A DNA stretch of 64,000 nucleotides from Collimonas sp. OK607 (GTDB lineage: Bacteria; Pseudomonadota; Gammaproteobacteria; Burkholderiales; Burkholderiaceae_D), in contig NZ_FOKF01000006.1 in the NCBI RefSeq assembly GCF_900111995.1, forward strand, positions 1 to 64,000. Direction: 5' to 3'. Below the pieces are notes generated by a model. It did not search any database. It saw nothing but the letters and a program-made list of their open reading frames with translations, and was not told the origin of the DNA. The position numbers and the translations under genes were made by a program. This document shows, one piece after another, positions 34,935 through 43,194 of this stretch; within the stretch, counting starts at the first letter, position 1; each line of letters begins with the position of its first letter.

Positions 34935-35531
34935 ATGAACCCAGGCCCAAAACTGAAATCTGTCGCTTCCGCCGCAACCGCCAAGGGCAACACCCATCAG
35001 CATGCGACGGCGTTGGCCGAAGCGCAGTTGCGCGAAGTTGCACTACGCATCACTCCTGCACGCATCAAGGTCCTGGCGGCCTTGCTGGAGGCGCGTTGCG
35101 CTTTTTCGCATCAGGACATGCAGGATCAGTTTACCGAGATGGACCGGGTAACCCTGTATCGCGCCCTCGATTGCCTGACCGACGCCGGCCTGGCGCACAA
35201 GATTGCCGGCGACGATCGCGTGTTCCGCTATAGCGCCGGCGCCGAGCACGGCGATTCCGGCCCGCACGGCAGTGCGACGCATCAGGCCCAGCATCAGCAC
35301 GGGCATTTCAAATGCACCCGCTGCGCCAAGGTATTTTGCCTGGACGGCAGCGGCGACGCCGGTTTCCTGGATAGCATCCTGGCGTTAGGCGACAGCCACG
35401 CCGGCACCACTACGCCGGCCAAGCTGCGCAAGCAACTGCAACAAGCTTTACAAGACACGCTGGGCAAGGGCTTTCAAGGTCATGAGATCGAACTGACCAT
35501 CAAGGGCTGGTGTGCCGATTGCGCGCATTAG
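34935..35531 (+). CDS. zur: Fur-family transcriptional regulator, probably Zur
   Basis: A 198-residue Fur-superfamily repressor. It has the winged helix (RITPARIKVLAALLEARCAFSHQDMQDQF, MDRVTLYRALDCLTDAGLAHKI) and a His-rich hinge (EHGDSGPHGSATHQAQHQHGHFKC). Structural-zinc cysteines are in CTRCAKVFC and a terminal CADCAH. A ~30-residue flexible N-terminus precedes the helix. The neighbours (COG0523 GTPase, DksA variant, ZnuD-like receptor) argue for zinc rather than iron or peroxide as the signal. Repression would be released when zinc is scarce. The zur symbol is from context, not from a specificity-determining residue. Confidence 0.82.
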   Translation: MNPGPKLKSVASAATAKGNTHQHATALAEAQLREVALRITPARIKVLAALLEARCAFSHQDMQDQFTEMDRVTLYRALDCLTDAGLAHKIAGDDRVFRYSAGAEHGDSGPHGSATHQAQHQHGHFKCTRCAKVFCLDGSGDAGFLDSILALGDSHAGTTTPAKLRKQLQQALQDTLGKGFQGHEIELTIKGWCADCAH

Positions 35532-35618
35532 TCCGTTGCATTCATAACAGCAGTTTTCTGATCTGAATTTCCACCCGGTTTTCTATTGTTTGTAGTTTTC
35601 ATTTTTCCGAATCTCACT

Positions 35619-36671
35619 ATGGCACTCATCCCCACCACGATCCTGACCGGCTTCCTCGGCGCCGGCAAAACCACTCTGCTCAACCGTATCCTGCAACAGC
35701 AGCACGGCCATAAAATCGCCGTGATTGAAAATGAATTCGGCCAGGAAAATATCGATAATGAAATCCTGGTGCAAGACAGCACCGAGCAAATCGTCGAAAT
35801 GAACAACGGCTGCATCTGCTGCACCGTTCGCGGCGACCTGATCGTCGCCCTGACCACGCTGGCGCGGCGCCGTGCAGCCGGCGAGCTGAACTTTGACCGG
35901 GTGATTATCGAGACCACCGGCATGGCCAATCCGGGGCCGGTAGCGCAAACCTTCTTTGTCGACGATGAAGTCGCAATGCACTTCATGCTGGATGCAATCG
36001 TCACCGTGGTCGATGCAAAGCATGCAATGTCGCAACTCGACCAACAGGAAGAAGCGCAACGCCAGGTAGGTTTTGCCGACAAATTGCTGCTTTCCAAAAC
36101 CGACCTGGTGAGCGCAGAAGAAGTTGCTGCCTTGACCAGCCGCCTGAAACGCATCAATCCGCGCGCACCGATCATCACGCTGGATCCGCAACACACGCCG
36201 ATCGACGAAATCCTGGATATCCGCGGTTTCAATCTCAACGCCAAGCTGGAAATCGACCCTGACTTTTTGGCAACGGAAGAACATGCGCATGAGCACAGCG
36301 GCGACGATTGCGACCATCCCTCCCATGAGCATGAGGGCCACGGCCATCACGACCATCATCATGCACATCACGATGACGAAATAGCCGCTTTTGTGTTCAA
36401 AAGTGAAAGGCCCTTCGATACTGCACGCCTGGATGAATTCCTCGGTGGCCTGGTGCAAGTATACGGACCGCGCATGTTGCGCTACAAAGGCGTATTGTTG
36501 ATGGATGGCGCCGACCGCAAGGTTGTGTTTCAAGGTGTGCATCAAATCATGGGCAGCGATGTCGGCGGCAAATGGGATGCAAATGAGACACGCGGCAGCA
36601 AAATGGTCTTCATTGGCAAGAATCTGCCGAAAGACATCTTTATTCGCGGTTTGGAGCAATGTTTGGTATAA
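35619..36671 (+). CDS. COG0523 (CobW/YeiR/ZNG) GTP-dependent metal chaperone
   Basis: A 350-residue G3E GTPase. Walker A is LTGFLGAGKTTLLN at residues ~9-22. The metal-binding CxCC motif is NNGCICCTVRGDL (~63-75), IIETTGMANPGPVA and SKTDLV complete the GTPase core. The C-terminal half holds a long His/Asp/Glu-rich segment (~225-260, HEHSGDDCDHPSHEHEGH and more) that can bind zinc. Members near zur hand zinc to enzymes under zinc starvation. I prefer the ATG at 35619 over the upstream in-frame start at 35586. It is 87 bases after the regulator and upstream of the dksA-like gene. Confidence 0.9.
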   Translation: MALIPTTILTGFLGAGKTTLLNRILQQQHGHKIAVIENEFGQENIDNEILVQDSTEQIVEMNNGCICCTVRGDLIVALTTLARRRAAGELNFDRVIIETTGMANPGPVAQTFFVDDEVAMHFMLDAIVTVVDAKHAMSQLDQQEEAQRQVGFADKLLLSKTDLVSAEEVAALTSRLKRINPRAPIITLDPQHTPIDEILDIRGFNLNAKLEIDPDFLATEEHAHEHSGDDCDHPSHEHEGHGHHDHHHAHHDDEIAAFVFKSERPFDTARLDEFLGGLVQVYGPRMLRYKGVLLMDGADRKVVFQGVHQIMGSDVGGKWDANETRGSKMVFIGKNLPKDIFIRGLEQCLV

Positions 36672-36754
36672 ACTATGGCAGTTTTGCGCTGGGAAATCAC
36701 TGGATAGCGGGCCAATCGCATAGTCGCCTGGCTGCTGATTTAAGGGAGAGGACC

Positions 36755-37720
36755 ATGAACCTGACCGTTAAAAAGACCGTTGCCAAGAAGGCAGCGGCCT
36801 CGCTAGGCAAATTGACGCCGAAAACCCGGCCAGCCAGTGTTCCCGCCAGTAAAGCGGATAAAAGCGCCGATAAAGGCGCAGTTAAAGTCGCAACAAGCAG
36901 TGCAAAAATAGCTGAAAAAGCAGCAAAAATCTCCACCAGGGCGCCACTGAAGTCTGAGTCCCCTGTTGCAACCGCAAGTAAGGCTGCGTCCAAAGTTGCC
37001 AAACCTGGCCCCAAACCTGTTGTAAAATCCCTAGCCAAGAAAACGGCGACGGCCAAATCTGTTACCAGCTCCGCTCCGGCGGCAGAGAAGGCAACGCGCA
37101 ATAAGGTAACGCGTAGTGAAGTAACGCGAAATACAATGGCAAAAGCCAGTAGTTCTGTTACAAAGAAACTGAGTTCCCCAACGGCCAGATCCGGCGCTAG
37201 CAGCACCAGCGACAAGCCCGCAAGTGCCGGATTAACGGATAAAATTGATAAAAACGTCGTATCGAAAGCAAGCGAAGTGGCTACTAAAACAACCAAACCA
37301 ACCTCCGAATCCGTTCTGTTGACCGAAGAGCAAATCCTCAAGATGAGCGAAAAGGACTACATGAATGAGGCGCAACTGGCTTTCTTCAAAGCGCGTTTGC
37401 AGCAGTTAGAAATCGACCTGCTCAAGAACGCCGGAGAAACCACCGAGCATTTGCGTGAAACCGTCCTGGTGCCAGATCCGGCAGACCGTGCCACCATCGA
37501 AGAAGAACACGCCCTGGAATTGCGTACCCGCGATCGCGAACGCAAATTGCTCAAGAAAGTACAGCAATCGATCGCATCGATTGACGCCGGTGAATACGGC
37601 TGGTGCGAAGAAACCGGCGAACCGATCGGCATTCCGCGTTTGCTGGCACGCCCGACTGCAACCTTGTCGCTGGAAGCACAGCAACGTCGCGAACTGAAAC
37701 AAAAGCTTTACGGCGATTGA
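36755..37720 (+). CDS. dksA: DksA with a long Lys/Ala-rich N-terminal tail
   Basis: 321 residues. The last ~130 are DksA: two coiled-coil helices, the tip with DPADRAT (the aspartates that reach the RNA polymerase active centre), and the RLLARPTATLS fold. Only one of the four zinc-finger cysteines is present (YGWCEETGEPIG...LSLEA), the form I know from alpha- and betaproteobacterial DksA. The first ~185 residues are Lys, Ala, Ser and Thr (KKTVAKKAAAS, KAASKVAKPGPKP), like a histone H1-type tail. GGGAGAGG precedes the ATG. DksA works with ppGpp at rRNA promoters; the tail may bind DNA. Confidence 0.9.
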   Translation: MNLTVKKTVAKKAAASLGKLTPKTRPASVPASKADKSADKGAVKVATSSAKIAEKAAKISTRAPLKSESPVATASKAASKVAKPGPKPVVKSLAKKTATAKSVTSSAPAAEKATRNKVTRSEVTRNTMAKASSSVTKKLSSPTARSGASSTSDKPASAGLTDKIDKNVVSKASEVATKTTKPTSESVLLTEEQILKMSEKDYMNEAQLAFFKARLQQLEIDLLKNAGETTEHLRETVLVPDPADRATIEEEHALELRTRDRERKLLKKVQQSIASIDAGEYGWCEETGEPIGIPRLLARPTATLSLEAQQRRELKQKLYGD

Positions 37721-37864
37721 TCTTCGATAGCGGCCCCGGGGGCTATGCGAAAATTTAAGCCAAGGTAGCATTGCAGCCTTGGTTGGTTTTCCTGTAACTT
37801 TTAGCCTGATCCTTGATGGCAGCCCACTTTTGCCGTCGTTGTTTTCAACGCTACCGATTCCTTG

Positions 37865-38236
37865 ATGTCCGCTCCGGTATTTCGCTCAAGACGCCTCCGG
37901 CACGCCGCCTTTGCGCCCGTGCTGGTATTGGCGATCCTGTTCGCGCAATGGCTGGGACTGACGCATAGCATCGTCCATGCGGCCTGGGAAAACAAACAAT
38001 CGACCCAACTGACGCACATGACGTCGGTAATCGAGCGCACCATCGAAGGCGGCGGCAAAGCACGTCACTCTTGCGCCGCATTCGACGACGCCACCCTGGC
38101 TGCAACAATCTACTCGGCGCCGCTGACATTACCGCCACTGCCGGGCAAAAATGTGCTGGCGTTGTGGCAGGCATTCGCTTCCTGGCATGCCCCGTTCACC
38201 TGCCACTTCTCACCTCGCGCACCACCCCGCTCCTGA
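37865..38236 (+). CDS. Small exported or membrane-anchored protein, uncharacterised
   Basis: 123 residues from the ATG at 37865 (an in-frame TTG precedes it directly). An Arg-rich start leads into one hydrophobic segment (FAPVLVLAILFAQWLGLTHSIVHA). The remainder carries a HSCAAFDDATLA motif and a Pro-rich, His/Cys-containing end (SWHAPFTCHFSPRAPP). I know similar small proteins with H-S-C-x(2)-F-D-x-A-T beside metal-related TonB receptors in Burkholderiales (DUF2946-like), but cannot assign a role. It sits 162 bases upstream of the ZnuD-like receptor and is probably cotranscribed. Confidence 0.6.
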   Translation: MSAPVFRSRRLRHAAFAPVLVLAILFAQWLGLTHSIVHAAWENKQSTQLTHMTSVIERTIEGGGKARHSCAAFDDATLAATIYSAPLTLPPLPGKNVLALWQAFASWHAPFTCHFSPRAPPRS

Positions 38237-38282
38237 CAGGACGCAGTTACCGGCTTCGCTTATCGCGAAGCACACCATTCGA

Positions 38283-38300
38283 AACAAATCATTATTTGTT
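38283..38300. promoter_or_regulatory. Palindromic operator candidate before the TonB receptor gene
   Basis: AACAAATCATTATTTGTT is a perfect 7-bp dyad with a 4-base centre, ~99 bases before the receptor ATG, in an otherwise unremarkable gap. It could be where a Fur-family repressor acts. Its half-sites differ from the candidate site at 34876, so a common regulator is not proven. Confidence 0.42.
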
Positions 38301-38398
38301 GCCGTCGCCTTTGATCGTGCGCGATTGATTGTGCTGCTTTGCACATCGCTTTTGCATCGACTCGACCATCGACGGCCATTACCTGTCCAGGAATCATC

Positions 38399-40447
38399 AT
38401 GCACGTCCAACGTACGCTGTTATCCAGCGCGGTTCTGTCCGCGCTCACCGTTCTCTCTTCTGCAGCTTCCGCCGTAGATGTTCAACCCGACGCCGCGGAA
38501 CAGGTTAAGCCCTTGCCACAAATCGTGGTCAGCGCCAGCCCGCTCAATCCCCATGTCGACACGCAGATCCTGAGTCCGACCAAAGTATTGTCCGGAGAAG
38601 AATTACGCAACAAGACCGGCACATCGCTGGGAGACACTTTGTCGCAGGAACTTGGTGTATCGGCATCCGGTTTCGGCGCCGGTGCTTCCCGCCCTATCAT
38701 TCGCGGCATGGAAGGTCCACGCGTCAAGATCCTGCAAAACGGCATGTCGGTGGCAGACGTCTCCAGCCTGTCCAACGATCACGCGGTAGCCACCGAAGCT
38801 GCGACGGCCCGTCAAATTGAAATCCTGCGCGGCCCGGCCGCGTTGCTGTATGGCTCCGGCGCCATCGGCGGCCTGGTCAATGTCGTCAATGACCGTATTC
38901 CGACACAGTTGCAAAAGGAGCTCAGCGGCGAAGCCGAAGTGCGCTATAGCAGCGGCGACAATGGCAGAAGCGCCTCGTTGATGCTGGACGGCTCGACGGG
39001 GCCGATAGGCATGCATCTGGATGGCAGTTGGCGCGACACCGGCAATTACAAAATCCCGGGACATTCCACCCAGAGCGATCCCGCTTCTGCGTCGGGGCGC
39101 TTGCCTAACTCTTTCACCCATGAAACCGGAGTCGGCATCGGCGCATCCTATATTGCGTCTTGGGGTCATATAGGAGCATCGGTGGCAACCCTGGCCGACC
39201 ATTACGGTATCCCCACCGAGGAAAAATCATTCATCGATCTGCACCAAAACCGCTACGACATCGCTGGCCAGATCGATGACCCGTTCGCTGGCTTCGAAAC
39301 ATTCACATTCAAGCTCGGCCATACCGATTACACACACACCGAGAAACATGAAGACGGCACGCCGCACACGATCTTCTCAAATCAATCGACAGAAAGCCGA
39401 TGGGAACTGGCGCACAAACCTGTGGCCGGATGGCACGGTACTTTCGGCATGCAAACCGAAGACACACGCTTCTCCTCGCTCGGTGCGGCAAGTGGTTTGC
39501 CCGACACGGTCCCTAAAACAAAATCCAACTCATTTGCTGCGTTTTTAGTCGAAGAACGTGAATTCGGCCCCCTCCTCGCCAGCGCCGGCTTGCGTTTGGA
39601 ATCGGTGAAACGTCAACCCGATGAAGCGGCCAGACTACCCGATCGCAAGTTCAATCTCGCGTCTTACTCCGTCGGCGGCCTCTGGCGCTTCGCTTCCGGT
39701 TACAGTTTCGGGCCGACTATCTCTATTGCACAACGCGCACCTACCGCAGAAGAGTTGTATTCGCACGGCCCGCATGAGGCCACCGCCACTTTCGACATCG
39801 GCGATCCTGCTTTGAAAAAAGAGACCTCACGCAACATTGAACTCACATTGCAAAAAACCACAGGCTTGGTACGCTGGAAAGCCAATTTGTTCGAAAACCA
39901 CGTAGACAACTTCGTTTATGGCCGCATGGTCGAGCCGGTTGAAGATGATCACGATCATCACAGAGACGGCCACGATCATGACCACGGCGACTTCACCGAG
40001 CGGTTCTGGTCACAAGCCGGTGCCATCATCCGTGGCGCCGAAGCGGAAATCAGCTACAACTTGCGCGGCGAGGGATTTTCAATACGCGGCTTTGCCGACA
40101 CTGCACGCGGCAAACTCAAGCAAATGGGTAACCTGCCATTGCAGCCAGCTAGCCGTTATGGCATCGACCTTGGTTATGTACAGGGGCCATGGCGCAGCGG
40201 CGTCACCATCCTGCGCGCGCTGCAACAAGATCGGCTGGCAACCTTTGAAGACAGCGCGACGCCGGCATACACGAAGATTGACGCCAATCTTTCATATACC
40301 CGGAAGCTCGGTTCGTACCAGCTCACCTGGTTTGCCTTGGCCAAGAACCTGTTGAATCAGGATATCCGCCTGGCGACTTCGGTATTGAAAGATGTTGCGC
40401 CACAACCAGGCCGCAGCGTGATTCTTGGCGTACGCACCAGGTTCTAA
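38399..40447 (+). CDS. TonB-dependent receptor, ZnuD-like
   Basis: A 682-residue outer-membrane receptor. It has a signal peptide (SSAASAVDV), and the TonB box/plug region (LPQIVVSASPL, then PIIRGMEGPRVKILQNGMSVADVSSLSNDHAV and LRGPAALLYGSGAIGGLVNVV). A 22-strand barrel follows, ending in phenylalanine (GVRTRF). A His/Asp-rich extracellular-type loop lies at ~515-540 (EDDHDHHRDGHDHDHGDF), as in ZnuD zinc receptors of Neisseria and Acinetobacter. CCAGGA precedes the ATG at 38399. Its place after a Zur-like regulator and COG0523 gene supports zinc uptake; copper or nickel cannot be excluded. Confidence 0.88.
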   Translation: MHVQRTLLSSAVLSALTVLSSAASAVDVQPDAAEQVKPLPQIVVSASPLNPHVDTQILSPTKVLSGEELRNKTGTSLGDTLSQELGVSASGFGAGASRPIIRGMEGPRVKILQNGMSVADVSSLSNDHAVATEAATARQIEILRGPAALLYGSGAIGGLVNVVNDRIPTQLQKELSGEAEVRYSSGDNGRSASLMLDGSTGPIGMHLDGSWRDTGNYKIPGHSTQSDPASASGRLPNSFTHETGVGIGASYIASWGHIGASVATLADHYGIPTEEKSFIDLHQNRYDIAGQIDDPFAGFETFTFKLGHTDYTHTEKHEDGTPHTIFSNQSTESRWELAHKPVAGWHGTFGMQTEDTRFSSLGAASGLPDTVPKTKSNSFAAFLVEEREFGPLLASAGLRLESVKRQPDEAARLPDRKFNLASYSVGGLWRFASGYSFGPTISIAQRAPTAEELYSHGPHEATATFDIGDPALKKETSRNIELTLQKTTGLVRWKANLFENHVDNFVYGRMVEPVEDDHDHHRDGHDHDHGDFTERFWSQAGAIIRGAEAEISYNLRGEGFSIRGFADTARGKLKQMGNLPLQPASRYGIDLGYVQGPWRSGVTILRALQQDRLATFEDSATPAYTKIDANLSYTRKLGSYQLTWFALAKNLLNQDIRLATSVLKDVAPQPGRSVILGVRTRF

Positions 40448-40917
40448 ATTCCTGAACTGGAAAACCGGAATTGCCAGGCAAGGAAATCACGCAGGCGGCG
40501 CAATTCCGGTTTACGTTCATGTGCGTATTCATGGTCAAAATGTCTAATTTTCAGAGCCAACATGCAAATGTCGCAACATATTTATGTCATAACTTAGGGT
40601 GTTCCAGACATACTTCCGGTGTTGCTTTGTGTTACCTTTAGAGGTATCGATTGATCGTGCTTTTTTATTCTTCAGAATATGTAAAAGCATGCATAAGCGA
40701 GAACAGATTCAAAACAAAAATGTGGCCATCAGCATAGCAAAGCGATAGCAAAGCGATAGCAAAACAATGGCAAAAGCGATGATAAAAGCGCATCTGAAAA
40801 TTTGCGGAACAGGTAGCGGCAACTAGCCGTAGTTAACCATATTGCGCAACCCTGTTTTCAATAAAAAACATAGCTACTCATAAAGCTTTAACAGCAACTT
40901 ACTTTCGGGATTGACAC
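40448..40917. other. Intergenic region before the STAS protein gene
   Basis: 470 bases without a gene. It holds a short tandem repeat at 40735-40767 (TAGCAAAGCGA twice, then a degenerate third copy) in an A-rich stretch. No hairpin terminator for the receptor gene stands out. The segment 40840-40915 is AT-rich and likely holds the promoter of the next gene, but no pair is clear. Confidence 0.45.
40735..40767 (+). repeat. 11-base tandem repeat
   Basis: TAGCAAAGCGA occurs at 40735-40745 and 40746-40756, followed by a diverged copy TAGCAAAACAA. It is non-coding, 151 bases before the next gene. This is a likely site of slippage. Confidence 0.6.
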
Positions 40918-42309
40918 GTGGGGATTTTCTCGCTTTTTGGCAAAAATAATCGTCCAAACGGCGCTTCACCGGTGGATGAAAAAGTACCAGCCGCGGCAGA
41001 CAATCAAGCGCCGGTTCTGTTTGGTGAAAGCCCGGAGCGGCAGACCAACTCCACCACGTTGCGCGATGGTGCGGTGCGTAGCTCGACGACCATGAAAATC
41101 GATGCGATCGAGTCAGAGATGTCGTCTGAATTCGTTCATCTGCCGCCCGCTTCCAAAGCGTCTCTCGACGCCAACAGTGCCGCGCCGATCACAACTACCC
41201 AGGGCTCGAACACCACCCAGATGACGCTGCCGGTGATGAGCAGGGCCACCGAATACCTGGACGATCAATCGAGAAGCGGCAGCATCGAAGTATCCGTGTC
41301 CGATACGCCGGAAGTAATTGAAGAAGCGGCGGTATTGTTCGCCAGCGATCAGTGCGACATCGCCGAAGCACTGCTGTTGAATGCGATTGCCGAAAGCGAT
41401 CTCGGTTCGTCAACGCATGTGGTCTGGTGGATGCTGCTGGATCTGTACCAGATCACCGGCAAGCAACAGGAATTCGATAATCTGTCGGTCGATTTTGCCA
41501 ACAAATTTGAAACCTCGCCGCCGACCTGGATCGATATCATGACGCTCGATCCGCAGGCCAAGAACCAGGAAAAGCCTGGTGCGCTGCCGGCGGTAGCTTT
41601 CTCCGGCAAGCTCGACGCCAACATCGGCAAGCAACTGGAACGCGCGCAAAAACTGAGCGCCACCCACCCGGCGGTGCGCCTGGAATTCACCCGCGTCAGC
41701 TCGGTCGACCCGATCGGTTGCGGCCTGTTGCTGCGCATGTTGAAAAAACTGCAAAAATCCGGGCTCGACCTGATACTGGTCGGCGCCGATGAACTGGCCG
41801 ACAAGATCCGCGAAATCCTGCTGGTTGGACGGCGCGACGAAACCGCAGCACCATGGTTGTTGCTGCTTGAAATCCTGCATCTGCTCAATCTCGAAGAAGC
41901 CTACGAAGACGCCAGCATAGATTACTCGATCACGTTTGAAGTCTCGCCACCGCCGTTTGTCAAACCGCACGCCAAGATCATCACCGCCGCCGAAGACAAC
42001 ACCCTGAATGCAAGCAACACCACCAGCGGCAACAACAGCCTGCTCATGCCTATACTGATTGAAGGCCGAACCGACGAGCTGCTGACCAAAATTCAAACCC
42101 ACGCCAATGCCTACAGCCCTGCGATCATGGATTGCTCGCGCCTGGTCCGTGTGGATTTCAGCGCAGCCGGCGAACTGCTGAATGGCTTGTCAATGCTGGC
42201 CAGCAACGGCAATGCGATTGAGTTCCATAGCGTCAACCACCTCGTGACAGCTTTGTTCAAGGTCGTAGGCATACAGGAAGTCGTGCGTGTGGTGCCGCGC
42301 AAGAATTAA
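40918..42309 (+). CDS. STAS-domain protein with two repeated modules
   Basis: A 463-residue soluble protein starting with GTG (CGGGA upstream). The first ~120 residues are Ser/Thr/Asp-rich and probably disordered. A helical pair then has WWMLLDLYQITGKQQEFDNL and ANKFETSPPTWID, followed by a STAS-like sheet/helix domain (~222-310, PAVAFSGKLDANIG, EFTRVSSVDPIGCGLLLRML). The same order recurs: WLLLLEILHLLNLEEAYEDA and ITFEVSPPPFV, then a second STAS domain (~380-463, MDCSRLVRVDFSAAGELLNGL). No phosphorylatable serine in the usual D-S context is obvious. It lies upstream of hslVU but has a separate promoter region after it. Confidence 0.72.
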   Translation: MGIFSLFGKNNRPNGASPVDEKVPAAADNQAPVLFGESPERQTNSTTLRDGAVRSSTTMKIDAIESEMSSEFVHLPPASKASLDANSAAPITTTQGSNTTQMTLPVMSRATEYLDDQSRSGSIEVSVSDTPEVIEEAAVLFASDQCDIAEALLLNAIAESDLGSSTHVVWWMLLDLYQITGKQQEFDNLSVDFANKFETSPPTWIDIMTLDPQAKNQEKPGALPAVAFSGKLDANIGKQLERAQKLSATHPAVRLEFTRVSSVDPIGCGLLLRMLKKLQKSGLDLILVGADELADKIREILLVGRRDETAAPWLLLLEILHLLNLEEAYEDASIDYSITFEVSPPPFVKPHAKIITAAEDNTLNASNTTSGNNSLLMPILIEGRTDELLTKIQTHANAYSPAIMDCSRLVRVDFSAAGELLNGLSMLASNGNAIEFHSVNHLVTALFKVVGIQEVVRVVPRKN

Positions 42310-42310
42310 A

Positions 42311-42338
42311 CTTAAAGAATTAAGCTTAAAGAATTAAG
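42311..42338 (+). repeat. 14-base perfect tandem repeat
   Basis: CTTAAAGAATTAAG occurs twice in direct contact (42311-42324 and 42325-42338), immediately after the STAS gene. The gene's own last codons and stop (AAGAATTAA, 42301-42309) repeat the core a third time. This looks like a local duplication of the stop-codon region. Confidence 0.85.
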
Positions 42339-42400
42339 TTTCAATAAAATCAAATCTCTGCAGTAATAAAAAAACAACGCTAAATCTACGTAATTCAGCG

Positions 42401-42429
42401 CTTGTAATCACGTCAGCCGTCCCCATTTT
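42401..42429 (+). promoter_or_regulatory. Sigma-32 heat-shock promoter of hslVU
   Basis: CTTGTAA (42401-42407), a 13-base spacer, then CCCCATTTT (42421-42429) matches the sigma-32 consensus CTTGAAA-N(11-16)-CCCCATnT closely. It lies 120 bases before hslV, a classical heat-shock gene, so the assignment is consistent on both sequence and context. Confidence 0.85.
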
Positions 42430-42548
42430 TTTGGGACAGTATCGATTTATTATTCGATAGCGAATCACATCATGCAGCACGGGCGCCCAGCGCCCGGCAT
42501 GAGCGGTCTGATCACCAAATCGGTCCGCATTTTCTGAGGCTAGCAAAA

Positions 42549-43085
42549 ATGGAACAATTTCACGGCACCACCATTCTTTCAGTGCGACGCGGCAACAGTG
42601 TCGCCTTGGGTGGCGATGGTCAGGTAACACTCGGCAATGTCGTCATGAAGGGCACCGCCCGCAAAGTCCGCAAGCTGTACCAGGGCAAAGTACTGGTCGG
42701 TTTCGCCGGCGGCACGGCCGACGCGTTCACCTTGCTCGATCTGTTTGAGTCGAAACTGGAAAAACACCAGGGTAACCTGATGCGCGCCTCGGTCGACCTG
42801 GCCAAGGAATGGCGCACCGACCGCATGTTGCGGCGGCTGGAAGCCATGCTGTTGACGGCCGACCGCGAAACCACGCTGGTCATCACCGGTAATGGCGACG
42901 TACTGGAGCCTACCAATGGCATCGGTGCGATCGGTTCGGGCGGTACTTTCGCCCAGTCGGCAGCCACGGCGCTGCAAGAGAACACCGAGTTGTCGCCGGC
43001 GGATATCGTCAAGAAATCGCTGGTGATTGCCGGTGACCTCTGTATCTATACCAACCAGTCGCACATTATCGAAACCCTCGACTAA
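42549..43085 (+). CDS. hslV: ATP-dependent protease subunit HslV
   Basis: A 178-residue threonine peptidase, the proteolytic core of the HslVU (ClpYQ) complex. The catalytic N-terminal threonine appears after a six-residue propeptide ([15 protein letters not shown]). Further marks are [32 protein letters not shown], and [18 protein letters not shown]. Length matches E. coli HslV. It works as a dodecamer capped by HslU hexamers in the cytoplasm. A sigma-32 promoter precedes it and hslU follows after 109 bases, so both genes should rise after heat shock. Confidence 0.97.
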   Translation: MEQFHGTTILSVRRGNSVALGGDGQVTLGNVVMKGTARKVRKLYQGKVLVGFAGGTADAFTLLDLFESKLEKHQGNLMRASVDLAKEWRTDRMLRRLEAMLLTADRETTLVITGNGDVLEPTNGIGAIGSGGTFAQSAATALQENTELSPADIVKKSLVIAGDLCIYTNQSHIIETLD

Positions 43086-43194
43086 GATTTCATTGCAGAC
43101 CTGCCCGGCAAGCCTGGGCAGGCATTTGCCTGATTCTAAAGAAGATCCGGCCCTGCATGGCTTGCGAGCTCACCTATCAAACGCGGAAAAAAAC

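Noticed and set aside
35583-36659. 358-codon open frame on the minus strand opposite the COG0523 gene
   Set aside because: Fully antisense to a gene with clear Walker and CxCC motifs; no ribosome site or family resemblance.
37755-37800. CCAAGG...CCTTGG hairpin after dksA as a terminator
   Set aside because: The stem is only six pairs with a long loop and the following T-run is interrupted (TTGGTTTTCC), too weak to call.
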